Assembly (NCBI GenBank): GCA_947561395.2
Contig: OX387186.1
Coordinates: forward strand, 48,131,220-48,195,219
Direction: 5' to 3'
Length of the DNA stretch: 64,000 bases
Source: Buxus sempervirens
Taxonomy: Eukaryota > Streptophyta > Magnoliopsida > Buxales > Buxaceae
Below, piece after piece: positions 1 to 14,034 of the stretch. The notes below the pieces were generated by a model, which was given only the letters and a program-made list of their open reading frames with translations, was not told the DNA's origin and did not search any database. The first letter of the stretch is position 1; each line of letters begins with the position of its first letter. The translations under genes were made by a program, and so were the position numbers.

Positions 1-1387
1 TCACCCATAATTAAATGAATTAAAACCAGGTTAAATAATGAAGAGGGTAGTCCAAGTAATAATGAGGGATCAAAATCATCCATCTTAGGACCTTTAGAGT
101 CATCCCCAAATGCCTTTTCTTCCAGAATTAACCATGTTATCCACTGTGCTCAGTCTCAGTACTTGTGCTGACTTCTCTTCAATCTTGGATCCCATGATCA
201 ACTCAACCTTTGATATATTTTTTTTCTTTTTCTTCTTTTTTTTCCTTGCCAATATTGCCCCTAGCGCCAGTTATGGTTTTCACTAGGGCCAGCTTCTGCA
301 TTCCATCATCACCAATTTCACTCTGAAATTTGAATGAACATACTAAAATCACCAAGGGCTTAGAAATAGGACAAAACAAAGGCTAGGCTTAGTTTATGAA
401 AGAAGAGGTATTAAAGGCTCAAAAATTTTCAAATGTGGAAATAGGTCGACCGGACTTACAGTCATGATGAATCTAACCCTTTTTCCCCAAATTGCATTCT
501 TTGCATCATTTTCACACTTGACTTTCATTTGCCATTTTTCTTTTTTTCTTTATTTTATTTTTTTTCAATTGGCCTTGCCCCAATTTGTTTTGCCCCAGTA
601 TAAGACTGTAAGTCTGGTTTAAGTTTATCAAAGAAACGAACTGGTTCAACTTGGCTAGACTAGGGATTAAAATTTTGAAGGAAATAAAGAAGGATGGCCT
701 CGGATTATTTCCTAGTAATGTTCAATCAAGGAAAATACCTTTTTACTTCATCAGAGTTAATCGGTTCAGGAAAATCTGTCTCGTCCATTTCTGTCCAGAT
801 AAGTGCACCCCCTGACAGGACCTTCTTGATGACATACGGCCCCTCCCAATTTGGCTTGAACTTACCACGAGGATCCTCCAAAAATGGTAAGATTTTCTTT
901 AGCACCAAGTTTCCCTCTTGGAAAGTTCTGGGCCTCACTTTCTTATTGTAGGCCCGGGCCATTCTCCTCTGGTACAATTGGCCATGCCAAAGCGCCTTCA
1001 AACGCTTTTCTTCTATCAGGTTGAGTTGATCATGTCTTGACTGTATCCATTCAGCTTCTTCCAATTCAGCCTCCATGAGAACTCTGAGTGATGGGATTTC
1101 TACTTTCACTGGCAAGACTGCTTCCATTCCATAGACTAGGGAATACGGGGTTGCCCCAGTTGAAGTCCGGATAGAGGTTCTATAGGCATGTAGAGCAAGT
1201 GGCAACATTTCATGCCAATCCTTGTAGCTCACTACCATCTTCTGAATGATTTTCTTTATGTTCTTGTTTGCTGCTTCTACTGCCCCATTCATCTTTGGCC
1301 TGTACGGAGCTGACTTGTGGTGGGTGATCTGAAATTGCTCGCACATTCTCTTCATGTCCTTGTTCTTAATTTTTGAAGCGTTGTCTG

Positions 1388-4300
1388 TGTGCGCACCTGA
1401 AAAACAGTCGCACTAGTAGAAAACGGGAAATCGGAGTCGCCACCCGCCTGATGGGGTGCAAGCGGACACCTGGGTGCCTAGTCTTGTCTATTAGTCTGGT
1501 CTGCAGCTTGAGATTCTAAGTCGATTCTCGGTTGTGGTCGGGGGAAGTCCGTAGACACCCCAGTCCACCCCGTCGGATGACGAGCCCGTGGGTTCCTTGG
1601 TTTGAGTTAGCTGTCTATTTTGGTTCTCACCCGGTTCCTAATCCAGCATGCCATTTTAGTTAGGTCTCGGCGGGACCACCTGAGTGGTGTAGGTCCCTTT
1701 AGTTGATTTTATCTCGCTTAAATTAGGTGATCTGTGTCTGATGGTGTGGGCCCCGTTGGAAGGTCCACGGTGTCCTTGGTGGGCTGGGGTAAGCCCAGGT
1801 ACCTATGTGGGCCTTTGTCTAAGCCTAGGAGGCCCTGTAGGCTTTGGTGAAGTGAATTGATTTTACCTTAAAGTTTAATTTGAGCATTTATGTAATTTCC
1901 CTGTAACAAATGGGTCTGCATTGATTTGCGGGCCCCTAGGTGGACCCCCATGATGGTTGCCAAAACGTTTTCAAATTATCTTATTTAAATTCACCAAAAG
2001 GTTATGGACATTGGGGCTTGGGGCCCGTAGTCCAATCTTAGGCTTGCAAGCTCGTGTTCCTGAAGTTTAGGGTTTTAAACCCTCACTTGGTTGGTTGGTG
2101 GGCTTTTACCGGCCCGATAGGCCCTTGCCCTTGGTCTCGGCCAAACCACGCAATTTAAACATCATTCCACAAACAAAGTTAGGGTGGGCCGCATTAGGTT
2201 TGGCCCATCCGATTTGATTGGTTAATTTCACTTAATCTTGCTTATTTGCATGCTTACCGATTCATCGGGCTTGGTGGGCCCCGTTGGAAGGCCCACGGAT
2301 GTTCCAAATTGGACCGAGGGTCCAGGTCCCATGTCGGGTTTCCGGATGACCCGGAAACCCTATCGGTTCGCTTGGTTCACTTGTGAGGTTATTCAAATTA
2401 ACAAAAACCGAAAAACACATCCAACCATGCATTTTTAAGGGCTTTGCAATGGGGGTGGTTTTTAGGCCTCCTAGGAGGCTTCTACAAGTCATGTGGGCCC
2501 CTAGGAGGGCCCACGTTGGTTCAGGTATGGGTGGTGCACCTCCTTTGAGATTCCCCCACCAAGTGAGATGGCAGTGCGGTTGCTGCCCCACATCCATTCC
2601 CCAGCAACATGCAGCAGTGGGATAGGGGTCTTGGTACCCCCACCTGGGTGTCTCCACTTCACAAATCCATGGGCTGTTCACAGCCCATGACCAAGCCTTC
2701 ATATCAAGCCAACCAATCACAAAGTCAATGCATTACAAAGCAGCGAACAGCAATGACAAGGGACAAAATAAAAGCCCACATGAAGAGATTAGGCATTATC
2801 AAGTAAGCTAGAGATGCATGGAGCTTGAGGGAGTGACCACTTAATTTCATGTACGAACTTGAGGGTCATCTTAGGGAGGCAAACATGATGGTAAACCTGT
2901 TGGGAACAACAGCAAGCAGTGAGAGATTATTGCTGTCCCTAGCAGCAACTCTCTTGGGTCCTAGGATGGTTTAAACAGCAAAGATAAGGAAATGAAAGGG
3001 GATAGGGTTCCAGCCAATGATGTCGACCAGTGGGGTATGCTATGTAGGCTCATGAAAGTAAACAAAAAAACTACAATCTCCTATAGGAATCCAAGCATGC
3101 TAAAACATGGGGTCACAGAGGTAAAAGGGTATGCTCACACTCAAAATAGTAGGTTAGCGGGTGAGAGGGACATATGCACACAACCACAAACCGGCAAACC
3201 AGCAAAATCATAAAAATAGGGCAAGGAAAGAAAAGGAAACAAACAAAAAAAACAAGATAAAGAAGGGTAATTGGGGGGTACGTGGGGGGTACATTAGAAG
3301 GATTTAGAGATGTAGGGAACATACTCCCTTATTAAAAGAAGTAGAACAAAACACAATGAGGATAAACAGAAAAGTAACTATAAAAAAAACAGAAAAGTAT
3401 GTAGGAGACCCTCTCTCGTCTTCCCTTAAGCTCACCCATCGGGTTCTCCCTTACTTAGAGAACCCATGGCAGTTGAGCAAGGCACAAGCAACCAGAAAGA
3501 CCATGCATACACTGCAACTTTCAGAGGATATTAACCCAACCAAATAATCATGGTGTAGAAGCTCATTTCCACATATATTGCATAAAATGCCACGAGGAAA
3601 CATACCTAGGGGTGGTGACAAGCCTGGGGTACTGTGTGAACTCCTCTTCGCACAAAACAGGGGCTAGAAGCCTCCTTTACAGCATCAACAGCAGGTGGCT
3701 CCTCCTTGTGTTGGGGTAAAAATGAAGAGAGAGAAGGAAGAGAAGAGTGGAGTGGCTTAAGGGTGGTGTGGGAGAGATATGTTGGGAAAGAGGTTAGGAG
3801 AGGATCTGGGAGAGATGGAGGGAGAGGTGGGGAGTAGTTCGAATGGGAGAGAGATGGGAGAGATGGAGTTAGGAGAAGTGTGAGAGATGGAGGGATGACA
3901 TGTGTCATGGAGAGAGGGGTTGGGAGATGAAGAGGTGTTGGAAGATGGAGGGTTGGGTTAATGGAGATGGTTAGTGGGGTGTTGGGAGATGGAGGGTTGG
4001 GTTAATGGAGATGGTTAGTGGGGTGTTGGGAGATGGAGGGTTGACATGTGTGATGGAGAGAGGGGTTGGGAGATGAGGGGTTGTGTTGGGAGATGGAAGG
4101 TTGTCTTGGAAGATGGAAGGTTGGGTTAATGGAGATGGTTAGTGGGGTGTTGGGAGATGGAGGGTTGAGTTAATGGAAATGGTTAGTGGGGTGTTGGGAG
4201 ATGAAGAGGTGTGTTGGGAGATGGAGAGAGGGACATGTGGCAATTGGTTAGAGGGGTGTTGGGAGATGAAGAGGTGTGTTGGGAGATGGAGAGAGGGACA

Positions 4301-4773
4301 TGTGGCATCCAATGTGGAGCTCCCCTTGTGCACACGTGGCATCCAATGTGGAGCACCCCTTATGCACACGTGGCATCCTACGTGGCATTGCTAAAATTCC
4401 AGTAATACCTTTAGCTTTGACTGTTCATATCTTCTTCATCCGGACTCTGATTTGAGCAAACTCAATTGCATTGGAATCGTATCGATATTCTCTATCCAAT
4501 GGTATAGAGCAAGGTACTTGGCACGGAAATCAAGGAAAAGTCAACTCTCGGCTCTTCCTCAAGTTTGACCGCCCGCAGAACCTTCATCCGGACTCCGATT
4601 CCTGCCAACTCCATTGCGTTGGAACCATGTCGAGATTCTCTATCCAATGGTATAGAGCAAGGTAGCCAGATTTCATTTGATCGAAAGGTCAACTTTCGAC
4701 CCTTCAGGGTTTGACTTTTTAGCAGGGTTCTGCATTTTTGGCTTTTTGGGAGCGCAAAAATGAGGTGCTTACA
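1388..4773 (-). mobile_element. Solo LTR (3.39 kb) of a related Tat-type family
   Basis: The insert begins TGTGCGCACC and ends GGTGCTTACA, the TG...CA ends of an LTR, and is flanked by the 5-bp duplication GTCTG (1,383-1,387 and 4,774-4,778). Removing it restores the integrase sequence seen in element B. Near 1,420 it has the GGAGTCGCCACC block that lies near the 3' end of the A and B LTRs, and its other end resembles 39,545-40,068, so it reads on the minus strand. No primer site, internal region or second LTR was seen, so a solo LTR left by LTR-LTR recombination is the simplest reading. The short open frames inside it have no recognisable content. Confidence 0.8.
3720..4310. repeat. G-rich, almost C-free minisatellite inside the solo LTR
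   Basis: The + strand is nearly free of C and is built from variants of GGGTTGGGAGATGGAG and GGTTAGTGGGGTG. The clearest unit is 44 bp long (copies starting near 3,951 and 3,995, another near 4,125), with shorter derived units around it. GGG and GGGG runs are closely spaced, so quadruplex formation is possible. Confidence 0.8.
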
Positions 4774-5141
4774 GTCTGATACTATGGCACTTGGCTGTCC
4801 ATAGCGACAAATAATGTTGTGCTTTAAAAATTTAATAACATGGTTGCTTGTGATATTTGCATACGAGGCTACTTCCACCCACTTAGTGAAATAATCAATC
4901 GCTACCAGGATGAATCTGTGCCCGTTCAATGCCTTAGGTGAAATCATGCCAATGACGTCTATGCTCCACATGGAGAAGGGCCATGGTGATGTCATGTTGT
5001 GCAACTCACTTGAGGGTGCATGCTTATTATCTACATATATCTGACATTGGTGACACCTCCTGACATGTATACAGCAATCATGCTCCATGGTCGACCAGTA
5101 GTATCCCAACCTTAGAATCTTCTTTGCAAGCATGTGTCCGT

Positions 5142-7703
5142 TCATATAGGTCCACAGACTCCTCCATGTGCAGTCTCAATCAGCCTTTCTGACTCAGCCT
5201 TAGCAACACATCTGAGTAGAATATCGTTGTGTGATCTCTTGTAAAAGTGTCCACCACTTAGCAGGAACTGACCAACTAATCTCTGTATTGTCCTTTTCTT
5301 AGTAGAAGTGGCGTTTTCTGGCAAACTCCGGTTGTTCAAGAAAATTTTCATATCTTGAAACCATGGTGCTTCTTCTTCTGGTGCTCTCTCTAGAACGAGA
5401 CAATAAGTCGGTTCATCCCTAACCTCAATTTCTAGTGGTTTGATGTCTACCCCTTCTGGCATGCTGACCATTGAAGCCAATGTTGCTAGAGCATCCGCAA
5501 ATTGATTTTTGGCCCTCGGCATATAGTTGAAAGAAATTTGAGTAAAATTCGTGCTTATTTCTTCCAAATACTGGTGATAGGGGATCAATTTGTGATCCTT
5601 GGTTTTCCACTCACCAGTTGTTTGGAAGATGATAAGACTCGAATCTCCGTATACGTCAAGTTCCTCCACTTCATGATCTATGGCGGCCTCCAACCCAATT
5701 ATACATGCTTCATATTCTGCAATATTATTGGTGCACTGGAATCTCAGCTTTACTGCAATCGGAATGTGTGAACCATCTGGTTTGACCAAGACTACCCCTA
5801 TTCCATTTCCATTCATGTTGGTGGCCCCATCGAAGAACATCTGCCAAGAACTTTCACTTTCCTCTTCTTCAGTAAACAGAATTGCCTCATCGGGAAAGTT
5901 GGTCTTCAACGGTTGGTATTCTGGCAAAGGATGTACAGCCAGGTGATCAGCTATGGCTTGACCCTTGATCGCCTTCTGAGTGATGTACGTGAGGTCAAAC
6001 TCGGATAGTAGTAGCTGCCATTTCGCCGTTCTGCCAGTTAGTGCTGGTTTCTCAAATAAATACTTCAGAGGGTCCATCTGGGATATCAATAATGTGGAGT
6101 GACTAAGGAAGTAATGCCTTAGCCTCTGAGTTGCCCACACCAAAGCACAAAAGGTCTTTTCCAACGATGAGTACTTGGCTTCATATTCCGTGAATTTTTT
6201 ACTCAAATAGTAAATTGCCCTTTCTTTTCTACCAGTCTCATCATGCTGCCCCAAGACACATCCCATCGATGTTTCCAACACTGACAAGTATAGGATCAGT
6301 GGTCTTCCTGGAGTTGGTGGCACTAGCACAGGTGGGTTCAGCAAATACCTCTTTATTGTATCAAATGCCTGCTGGCAATCCTCATTCCAGACCATCGGGT
6401 TATCCTTCCTCAGAAGTTTGAAAATTGGTTCACAGATAGCAGTGAGCTGTGCTATGAACCGGCTTATGTATTGAATTCTTCCAAGAAAGCCCCTGACCTC
6501 CTTCTCTGTTCTGGGTGATGGCATTTCAATTATGGCCTTGGCTTTAGCCGGGTCAATTTCAATTCCTCTTCTGCTCACTATAAATCCCAACAACTTTCCT
6601 AATGTAGCCCCAAAGACGCATTTAGCCGGGTTAAGCCGTAGACTGTACTTTCTGAGTCGATCAAACACCTTCTTCAGATTGATCAATTGGTCCTCTTCTT
6701 TGCATGATTTGGCAATCATATCATCCACGTAAACCTCCATCTCCTTATGGATAATGTCATGGAATAGTGCGGTCATGGCCCGCTGGTATGTTGCCCTAGC
6801 GTTCTTAAGCCCAAATGGCATGACTGTATAGTGGAATGTGCCCCAAAGTGTGATAAACACTATCTTCTCTTGATCTTCCTTAGCCATTTTGATCTGATTG
6901 TATCCCGAGAAACCATCCATGAATGAAAATAAGCTATGGACCACAGTATTATCAACCAGAATGTCAATGTGTGGAAGCGGAAAATCATCCTTTGGGCTTG
7001 CCTTGTTCAAATCTCTGTAGTCCACGCACATTCTGACTTTCCCGTCCTTCTTTGGTACCAGCACTATGTTTGCAAGCCACTTGGGGTACGTGGAGACTGC
7101 CAGAAATCCTGCTTGGAATTGTTTGACCACTTCGTCCTTGACATTCAAAGTCCATTCAGGTTTCAATCTTCTCAGCTTCTGCTTGATTTGCTTAACCCCT
7201 GGCAAAATTGGCAACTTGTGCACCACCATGTCAGTGTCCAACCCCGGCATGTCCCGATATGACCAAGCAAACACATCCTTATAATCTACCAAGAACTGAG
7301 TCACTTCAACACGCTGCACATTTGATAAACATGCCCCAATTTTCACTATTTTTGGGTCATCTTCGGTCCCAAGATTAATTGAAATGGTCTCCTCAATATT
7401 AGGTTGGACCCCCTTTTCATGACGTTTCAATTGATATTCAATTTCTTTTGGGACGTCTTCTTCTTCGACCTCGGTCTCTTCTTCGATCCCCATGAGATCA
7501 AAGTCGAGCTCAAAGTCGAAGTCATATTCAACCTGGTCCAATTTGGTTTGCTTATACAGTTCATAAGTGGTTTGGACCTTTTTGAAAAATTTAAATTTTC
7601 TAGAAAAAATAGAAAAATCTTTTTGGTTTTTTTGTGAGCCTTCTAAACATAATTCCCCTGAAGACGAAGGCTCATTAGGACCTTCAGGGAAATGGCATTC
7701 CAC
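5142..7703 (-). pseudogene. Element A reverse transcriptase and dual RNase H region
   Basis: A long open stretch of 853 codons. From its N-terminal side it has an acidic linker, the RT core with the YVDD catalytic box, the usual Ty3 RNase H (near 5,950-6,330) and then a second RNase H that starts FFDGATNMNGNGIG near 5,840. The second, archaeal-type RNase H is the mark of the Tat lineage. This is the best kept coding block of element A. The integrase region follows directly. Confidence 0.88.
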
Positions 7704-9303
7704 TATTGGAGTTTTTTTTTGGAAGCCACGTTAGTTTTCCAAACAAACGCTGCTTCAAAGATAATGGGAGTTTCCTCCCAATTGTTCAATATAAAATTTT
7801 TGGGAGTAGGGGAAATAGGGAAAGCCTGCTCCTCCAGCCCAGAATCCGATGCCATCATCACCGGGTGGGTACTGCCCTTTTTTGGTACGGGGCCCAGTCC
7901 AGATATGACCTCATCCGGAATCTTCACCGCCGCCCAGTCAATGAATGGCAGGTCCATGTTTGCTCTTGTCTTATCGCCCTCAGTCATGGCGAAGAAAGCC
8001 CCAACATCTTCAGAGAAGTCTGTCTGCTGCTCTGGTTGTGGCCCAGGCCTGTCCACTGTTCCCAGTATAGAAGATGGGTTGTATGGTTGCAAGGTCGGAA
8101 CAGAAGGCTTTAGATAAGGGTTGATGTTTCGGTAAGGAGGCTTGGATCGGTCCATGGGGGGAGACAATTGGATGATGCAAGAGGGTTTTGGAAAATTGTC
8201 CCTTAGATGAGGGAGTTTTCCTTTGCTTCTTTTCTCTCCTTTTTCGTACTTCATCTTCCTCCATCCTCGGGGTTTAAACCCCAACCCCACTTTAGGAACC
8301 AGTTTCTTAGCCCTGATTGGCTCCACCATTCCCTGCAAATTTATTCCTAGGCCTTTCCCCGGGTGAAAGTGGTATTTTTTCATCACTTTCTTCACCATTT
8401 CTTCTGCAGTAGTCTGTTTCTTTTCTTTTTTCTCACACCCCCAGGTATGAAATTTACCGCCTCAAATTGAAATGAGTGGAATGCAATCTTGTCGACAGTC
8501 AGGTCTACATTTATCAAGGGTACATCAGGTGACACAATGGGAGGCACCAAATTCTCAGCCATGACTGTTATCACCCTTTGCCCTCTTATGTATTTCACCC
8601 TTTGGTGGAGCGTGGATGGTATTGCCCTAGCCGAGTGTATCCACGGCCTTCCTAGGAGCAGATTGAATGCTGCTGGAATATCCATCACTTCAAATGTGAT
8701 GTTGAAAATATTTGGTCCGATTGTGACCGGAAATTCAATCTCCTCTAGGGAGTGTGTCTTAGAGCTATCGAAAGCCCTCACTATCCTCCCATTTTGCTTA
8801 ATCTTGGACTGATCCAGACCAAGCTTGACAAAAGTGACTAACGGGTAGACGTTTAACGCCGACCCGTTGTCAATTAAAACCCGTGCGATCATGCTGCCCT
8901 TACAAAGGACTCTGATGTGCAAAGGGTCAACATGATAACACCCACCTGGGCTTATCTCACCTTCAGAGAAGCTTATCACATTATGTGACAAGATTTGACC
9001 AACCATTTTGCCAAGTTGGTCCGGATCAATGGTCTGGGATACATGTGCACTCAGTAGCACCCTTAACAATGCGTCCCGATGCTTTTCAGAATTTAGCAAA
9101 AGGCCCAGTATTGAAATCTGGGCCAGGACCTTGTTCAGCTGATCCATAAGATTGAATTCACTTTTCTTTATTATTTTTATGAGGTCTGATGCCTCATTTT
9201 CTGTACCCTGGGGGGTGACTTCTCCTATTTTTGTTTTTTTTTCTTCTGTTTCTTTTTTCTCTCTCTCTACCTCTGTTTCTTTTTCTCTCTCCTCCTTCCA
9301 CAC
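7703..9303 (-). pseudogene. Element A protease and G-patch-like region
   Basis: The part near 8,500-9,000 holds a retropepsin-like domain with the active-site block LIDNGSALNV (DNGS in place of the more common DTGS/DSGS) and the later LLGRPWIH block. Near 8,250-8,390 a G-patch-like stretch (HPGKGLGINLQG) follows; such a segment is seen in other plant Tat polyproteins. The same order is present in element B. Confidence 0.8.
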
Positions 9304-9337
9304 ATTTCCTCGACCTCGTCATGAGGTTCACCTCCTC

Positions 9338-11415
9338 CTAGTTCTGGTCCCTGACCACTGGAACCGTCGCCATGACCCCCTCGCTGTAATTCCATGGTAC
9401 AGCTGTCTCAGAATAGGCTAGTCTGGGGACGTTTACTACCAACAGCTGGAGTTTGGACCGGGATGTATGGGCCGGTCTAGGGATACTGTATGAAGCAGGA
9501 ATGTTTACAACCATGGGTTGGAGTTTGGACCCATATATGGTTGGTGGAACTGAAAAGGTGACGGATGTGGTAGTGGGGTTGAGGTTGACGACCAATGGAG
9601 CCTTTGATGGCTTGACTAGAGTATAGGTGGGTGGATTGCAATTGAAGACCGAAAGAGGCCTTGCAATATTTATCTGGGCCATAAGAGAGGAGACCCGGTT
9701 CAAGGAGGAGCTAATGTCCTCAGCAGCATGATTGCTTTTCTGGGAGACCATATTGATCTCATCTTCTTCTTTTTCTTGGAAAAATGGACCGTGACCGTGG
9801 TCCCTATGGGAGCTATAAGTTGCGATGGGTCAAAGGCCCTTCTCTTGGTGGATATGGCAGTGATGGAGTTGGATGGGCCTGCCCCATTGTGGTACGGCAG
9901 AGGGTTTTGCCCAATATCATTCCCGGACTGGGCAGGTGCAGCAGTATTGAAAACTAGGGCCTTCTGGTCCAACAGGTCCTGGACCGCATGCTTCAGCATC
10001 GAGCAAGTATCAGTAGAGTGCCCCGGTGCACCCATGTGATAGTCGCAAGTGATGGCTGGATCAAAATTCCTCCCCTTCGGGGCATTTGGGTTAGGCTCCT
10101 TCAGGGTCACATACTCCCCTTTCAGCAGTGTAGGTAACAATTGGGAAAGAGACACAGGAAGGGAAGTAAAGACTCTGTTCCTCCTTGCTGCCATCCAGGT
10201 CTCCCACTCCTCCTTAGTAAAGGCCCTCCTCTGGTTTGTAGGCACGGAAGGGGAGAAGTTGACATTGTGTGGGGTCTGATAAGCATGCTGGGCTTGTTGG
10301 GCCTGCTAGAGTTGCTGGGCTTGTTGAGGTATGGATATGTTGACATGGAGTGGTTTCTTGGCGGGAGGAGCTTGTACCAGGTTCACTTCCCCTTCCTTCC
10401 TAGCTCCATTCTTCTTAAACCCAGTTCCCTTCTTCTGTGCCAGGTAAGCAGAGGAATCAGATTGCCCAGTTAAAGTAGAATAGTCAATGAGCCTTCCTGA
10501 CCTGACCCCCTCCTCGATCCGGTCTACTATCTGTACCAAGGTTGCAAAATTGGTGATGATCTGCCCCACCAAATGGTTATAGAAAGGCTGCCCCAGTGTG
10601 CCCATAAATGTTGATATCATTTCAGGTTCCAGCATGGGCGGCCTGACCTGGGAGGCGGCCTCTCTCCACCTCTTGGCATACTGCCGTACAGACTCATCTT
10701 TCCCCTTACTCATCCTCATCATGTCGTACCGGTCTGGCACGATCTCAGAGTTAAACTTATATTGATCCAGGAAGGCGTCTGCCAAGTCCTTCCATCTTCT
10801 GATCATTCCGTGGTCCACCGTGGCAAACCACCTCAAAGCTGACCCTGTCAAGCTCCTCTGAAAGAATTGGATCAGCATGCCGTCATCCCGGCCAAACTAG
10901 CACAAAGCGCCGCAGTACAATTTCAAATGGCTCAATGGGCAGCCCGTGCCATCAAATTTGTCGAAGTCCGGGCACTTGAACTTGGCCTGTAGACATACAT
11001 CCGGGTACATGCACAGGTCGTCGAAGGTGGTACCTCCATTGCTATTTCCCCCCTTCACCTCCTTCAGTTCTTCCTGGATCCTCTCTATCTTGTGCAGGAG
11101 TTTCCTTTCCATCTCCTCTCTGGCCTTTTCTTTCTTCATTTCTTTTTCAGATTCTCCAGTGTTTTCCCTAATCAGGATAGGCTCAGGGACCGGTTCAGAA
11201 ATGGGCTCAGGCATGGGTTGAACCGGAGGCGGAATGTAGGCCTGAGGTGGTGGTGCCTGATGAGAAGTCGATGCTTGATTTTGAGCCTGGGCCTGTTGGG
11301 CCTGAGCCGCCAATAAGTCCCCCAGCATTTTGGCTAGACCGGCCAGTTGCTCTTGCAGCTGAGCAAAGTCTTGAGCGGGTACAGTGGCCTGAGCTTGGTT
11401 CTCTTCAGTATTCAT
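9338..11415 (-). pseudogene. Element A gag region
   Basis: Begins MNTEENQAQA at 11,415. A Q/A-rich and P/E-rich N-terminus is followed by a retrotransposon gag domain (blocks LTGSALRWFATVDHG and QYAKRWREAASQV) and a short zinc-knuckle-like motif (CDYHMGAPGHSTDTC). The same order is found in element B from 22,050. The region is broken. Confidence 0.85.
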
Positions 11416-11619
11416 GGCTCAGGCTTTGGATCTGGTCACGGGAGCAATGATGGCAAATATGTGTACCTGGAGAAGGAAAATCAAAGAAACATATCAGCTT
11501 CCATTTAATTTGAGTTACACCCCTATAAATGTAGACGAGTAGGTTAGGTGAACACAAGTCCAGATTTATTTGTTTTTTTATTATTTTATTATTTTTTTGT
11601 GTTTTTTTTGTTTTCTATT

Positions 11620-11930
11620 GGAATATTCTAGGGCTTCCAAATGTCCCCCAAATGTTTTGATTTGATTGGTAAAAATAACCAACTAAAGGTTTATTGGAAT
11701 ATTCTAGGGCTTCCAAGTGTCCCACAAATGTTTTGATTTGATTGGTAAAAATATCCAACTAAAGGTTTCTTGGAATATTCTAGGGCTTCCAAGTGTCTCA
11801 CAAATTTTTTGATTTGATTGATAAAAATAACCAACCAAAGGTTTCTTGGAATATTCTAGGGCTTCCAGGTGTCCCACAAATGTTTTGATTTGATTGATAA
11901 AAATAACCAACCAAATGTTTCTTTTTTTTT
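11620..11930. repeat. 76-bp tandem repeat, about 4 copies (element A leader)
   Basis: Four head-to-tail copies of a 76-bp unit with the words GGCTTCCAAGTGTCCCACAA and TTTGATTTGATTG. It is the reverse complement of the ten-copy array in element B at 21,090-21,850. Confidence 0.92.
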
Positions 11931-12186
11931 TCAGTTTTCAAGTTCAAAAGCTTGATTGAAACATGTTTGAATTGAATTGGTATCAAAAAATATGACACCT
12001 TAGTTTGCCTTCATGAATTTCAAAATTAAGTTAAATCCTGAAAGAATATCTTATTTTTTTATTATTTTTTTTATTTTTGGAACATTTTTATGTTCTTTTT
12101 GGGGTGCCTAAGGATTATCCACAGTATTTTAGGCATTTTATTCTGAAAATTTGGGCTGAAAAATCAATTTGTGCAATTTTCTGCAT

Positions 12187-12328
12187 GTATCCGGCACGAA
12201 ATGTCGGATAAGGCTATGGTTTATTGTATCCGACATAATTAGCCGGATACACGCATAGGCCTTTGTAACCGATAATATATGCCGGATATGAATAAAAGTC
12301 TTCTTAACCGACCTGAGTTGCCGGTTAA
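12187..12328. repeat. Palindrome cluster 1 (element A leader), 4 units
   Basis: Four imperfect inverted repeats of the kind GTATCCGR-(about 7 nt)-YCGGATAC, one every 35-40 bp. The last is a variant, TTAACCGAC...CCGGTTAA, in which both arms have changed together. Six more clusters of this kind lie in the window. Confidence 0.85.
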
Positions 12329-14034
12329 TGTCGAAATGGCCCTTTTTGACTCATTTTTTCACCAGATTGTGTTATTTTCATTCCCACTTGATGTTCACCT
12401 TGACTTGGCCTTTAAAACTTTCCCCAAATTGGGCTTTGACATCATTCTAGCTAAAATTCCCAAATTCATGAGGGTACTTGTACCCTCCAAAGTTACATAC
12501 CAATTGTTGGACTTTGTACACTTGGTTGCCTCTTGCTTGGACTGTGGGTAGGATGACCATTAAATTGAGCTGGAAACTCATCCTATAGGTTACACAAACC
12601 TTAGGCTATATACATTTTTGGGAAAAATTTCATCTCAAGCATATGGACACCATGGCTTTTAATTCACATGAAAAAGAATACATGGCTTTACCTTGCCACC
12701 TTGTGTTACCTTCAATATGGTATTATACCTTGGCCTGTGAAACATGCAAACGGCCTTCCCACATTTACACCCAATTCCCCAAACGCAATTGTGTACTTTT
12801 TGTTGAAAACGTGTTTCTCCACCTTCAAGCGTATGGTTTTTGGGTTTTGGCTTAATTGGCAACTTAGAACTTAAGTCTAGTGATGCCCGGAATCGAATCA
12901 CAGATCCCATTGTCATCACATCATTGACTCAAATTCTAAGGTGAATGTTTTCACTTTCGCTTTCCGAAGTATCGACCTCGGTGCGCCAAGCTACCCACAT
13001 TCATGGTTCAACTTCCTATAGGTAATGGGTAGGTTGTGCAAATAGTTTAAAGTGCTCAAGTGCATTTGAAATTCAAGGTGCATTCATAACGTCCCAGCCC
13101 CTTGCCACTCTTTTTCGTAGCTATGCATACAATTCCAAGCCAAGACATATACGCTCATCATGTTGGAAGCAAAATACAAGCCAAGCAAGGTAGTACAAGC
13201 AAACATGCTCATGACCAAAAGTGACACCAAAAACATGTTATTGTACAAACCAATTAAAACATGGAAGGCATGCTTGAAACCCCAAAAGTGCTACCCAAAT
13301 TTCCAGATTTTCAAGCTTCTTCTCATGCTCAAAGTGTACCATTTCTACCCAAATTGAAGCCTAAAAATTCAGCAACTACTTGACATGGTCCAAAAAGTGT
13401 TTCAATTAGGTAAAACATGCTTGAAATCTCCCAAAATATACACTAAATTTCCAGATTTCGTGTTCTTTATTTTTATGCTCAAGTGACATTGTTTTATGCC
13501 CAAATCCAAGCCTAAAAATACAGCACCTAAATGTATTGCCCAAGAGGTGTTTTGTTTGAGGAAAACGTGCTTGAAAACCCCCAAAAATGGCTACTGAATT
13601 TACAGATTTTATGCCCATAATTTTTCTTGATTAACATGGTATTAGAGCCCAATTTAAAGCCAAAAAATACAGCATTAATCACATGGCCTAAAAAAGATTT
13701 AATTTAGGGGAAACTTGCTAGAAGGCCCCCAAAATATCCATTAAACTCCAGATTTCATGCTTTCATATTTCATGTTCAACTCATGGCATAAAAGCTCCCA
13801 TTAGAGCATGGTACAAGATACATCCAAATCATGTTTCAACATAGGCTTCCTTTAGACATATTTCTAGACAACATCAAGCAACACATACATGCTTTTATCC
13901 AGGTAAGTTTCAAAGCATTCCAATCAGATTTGAAATACCAAAATATGCACAAATAAAGTAAGAAAAATAGCAAGCATTCAAAAATAAAATAAAAAGCATG
14001 AACAAAATACATCAATCATGGCTTAAATCCACAA

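Larger units (their letters stand above)
726..5145 (-). pseudogene. Element A integrase region, split by an inserted LTR
   Basis: Fossil integrase. The right part (4,774-5,145) holds the H2C2 zinc-finger region and the start of the DDE core; the left part (726-1,387) holds the rest of the core and the C-terminal domain. Between them lies the solo LTR at 1,388-4,773. It is closely similar to the integrase of element B at 28,240-29,270. Not functional as it stands. Confidence 0.85.

Noticed and set aside
2238-2806. Overlapping frames of 65-152 codons on both strands
   Set aside because: GC-rich LTR sequence with few stops; no protein-like pattern.
3606-4405. Pro/Ser/Leu-rich and Gly/Trp-rich frames
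   Set aside because: By-products of the G-rich minisatellite in the solo LTR.
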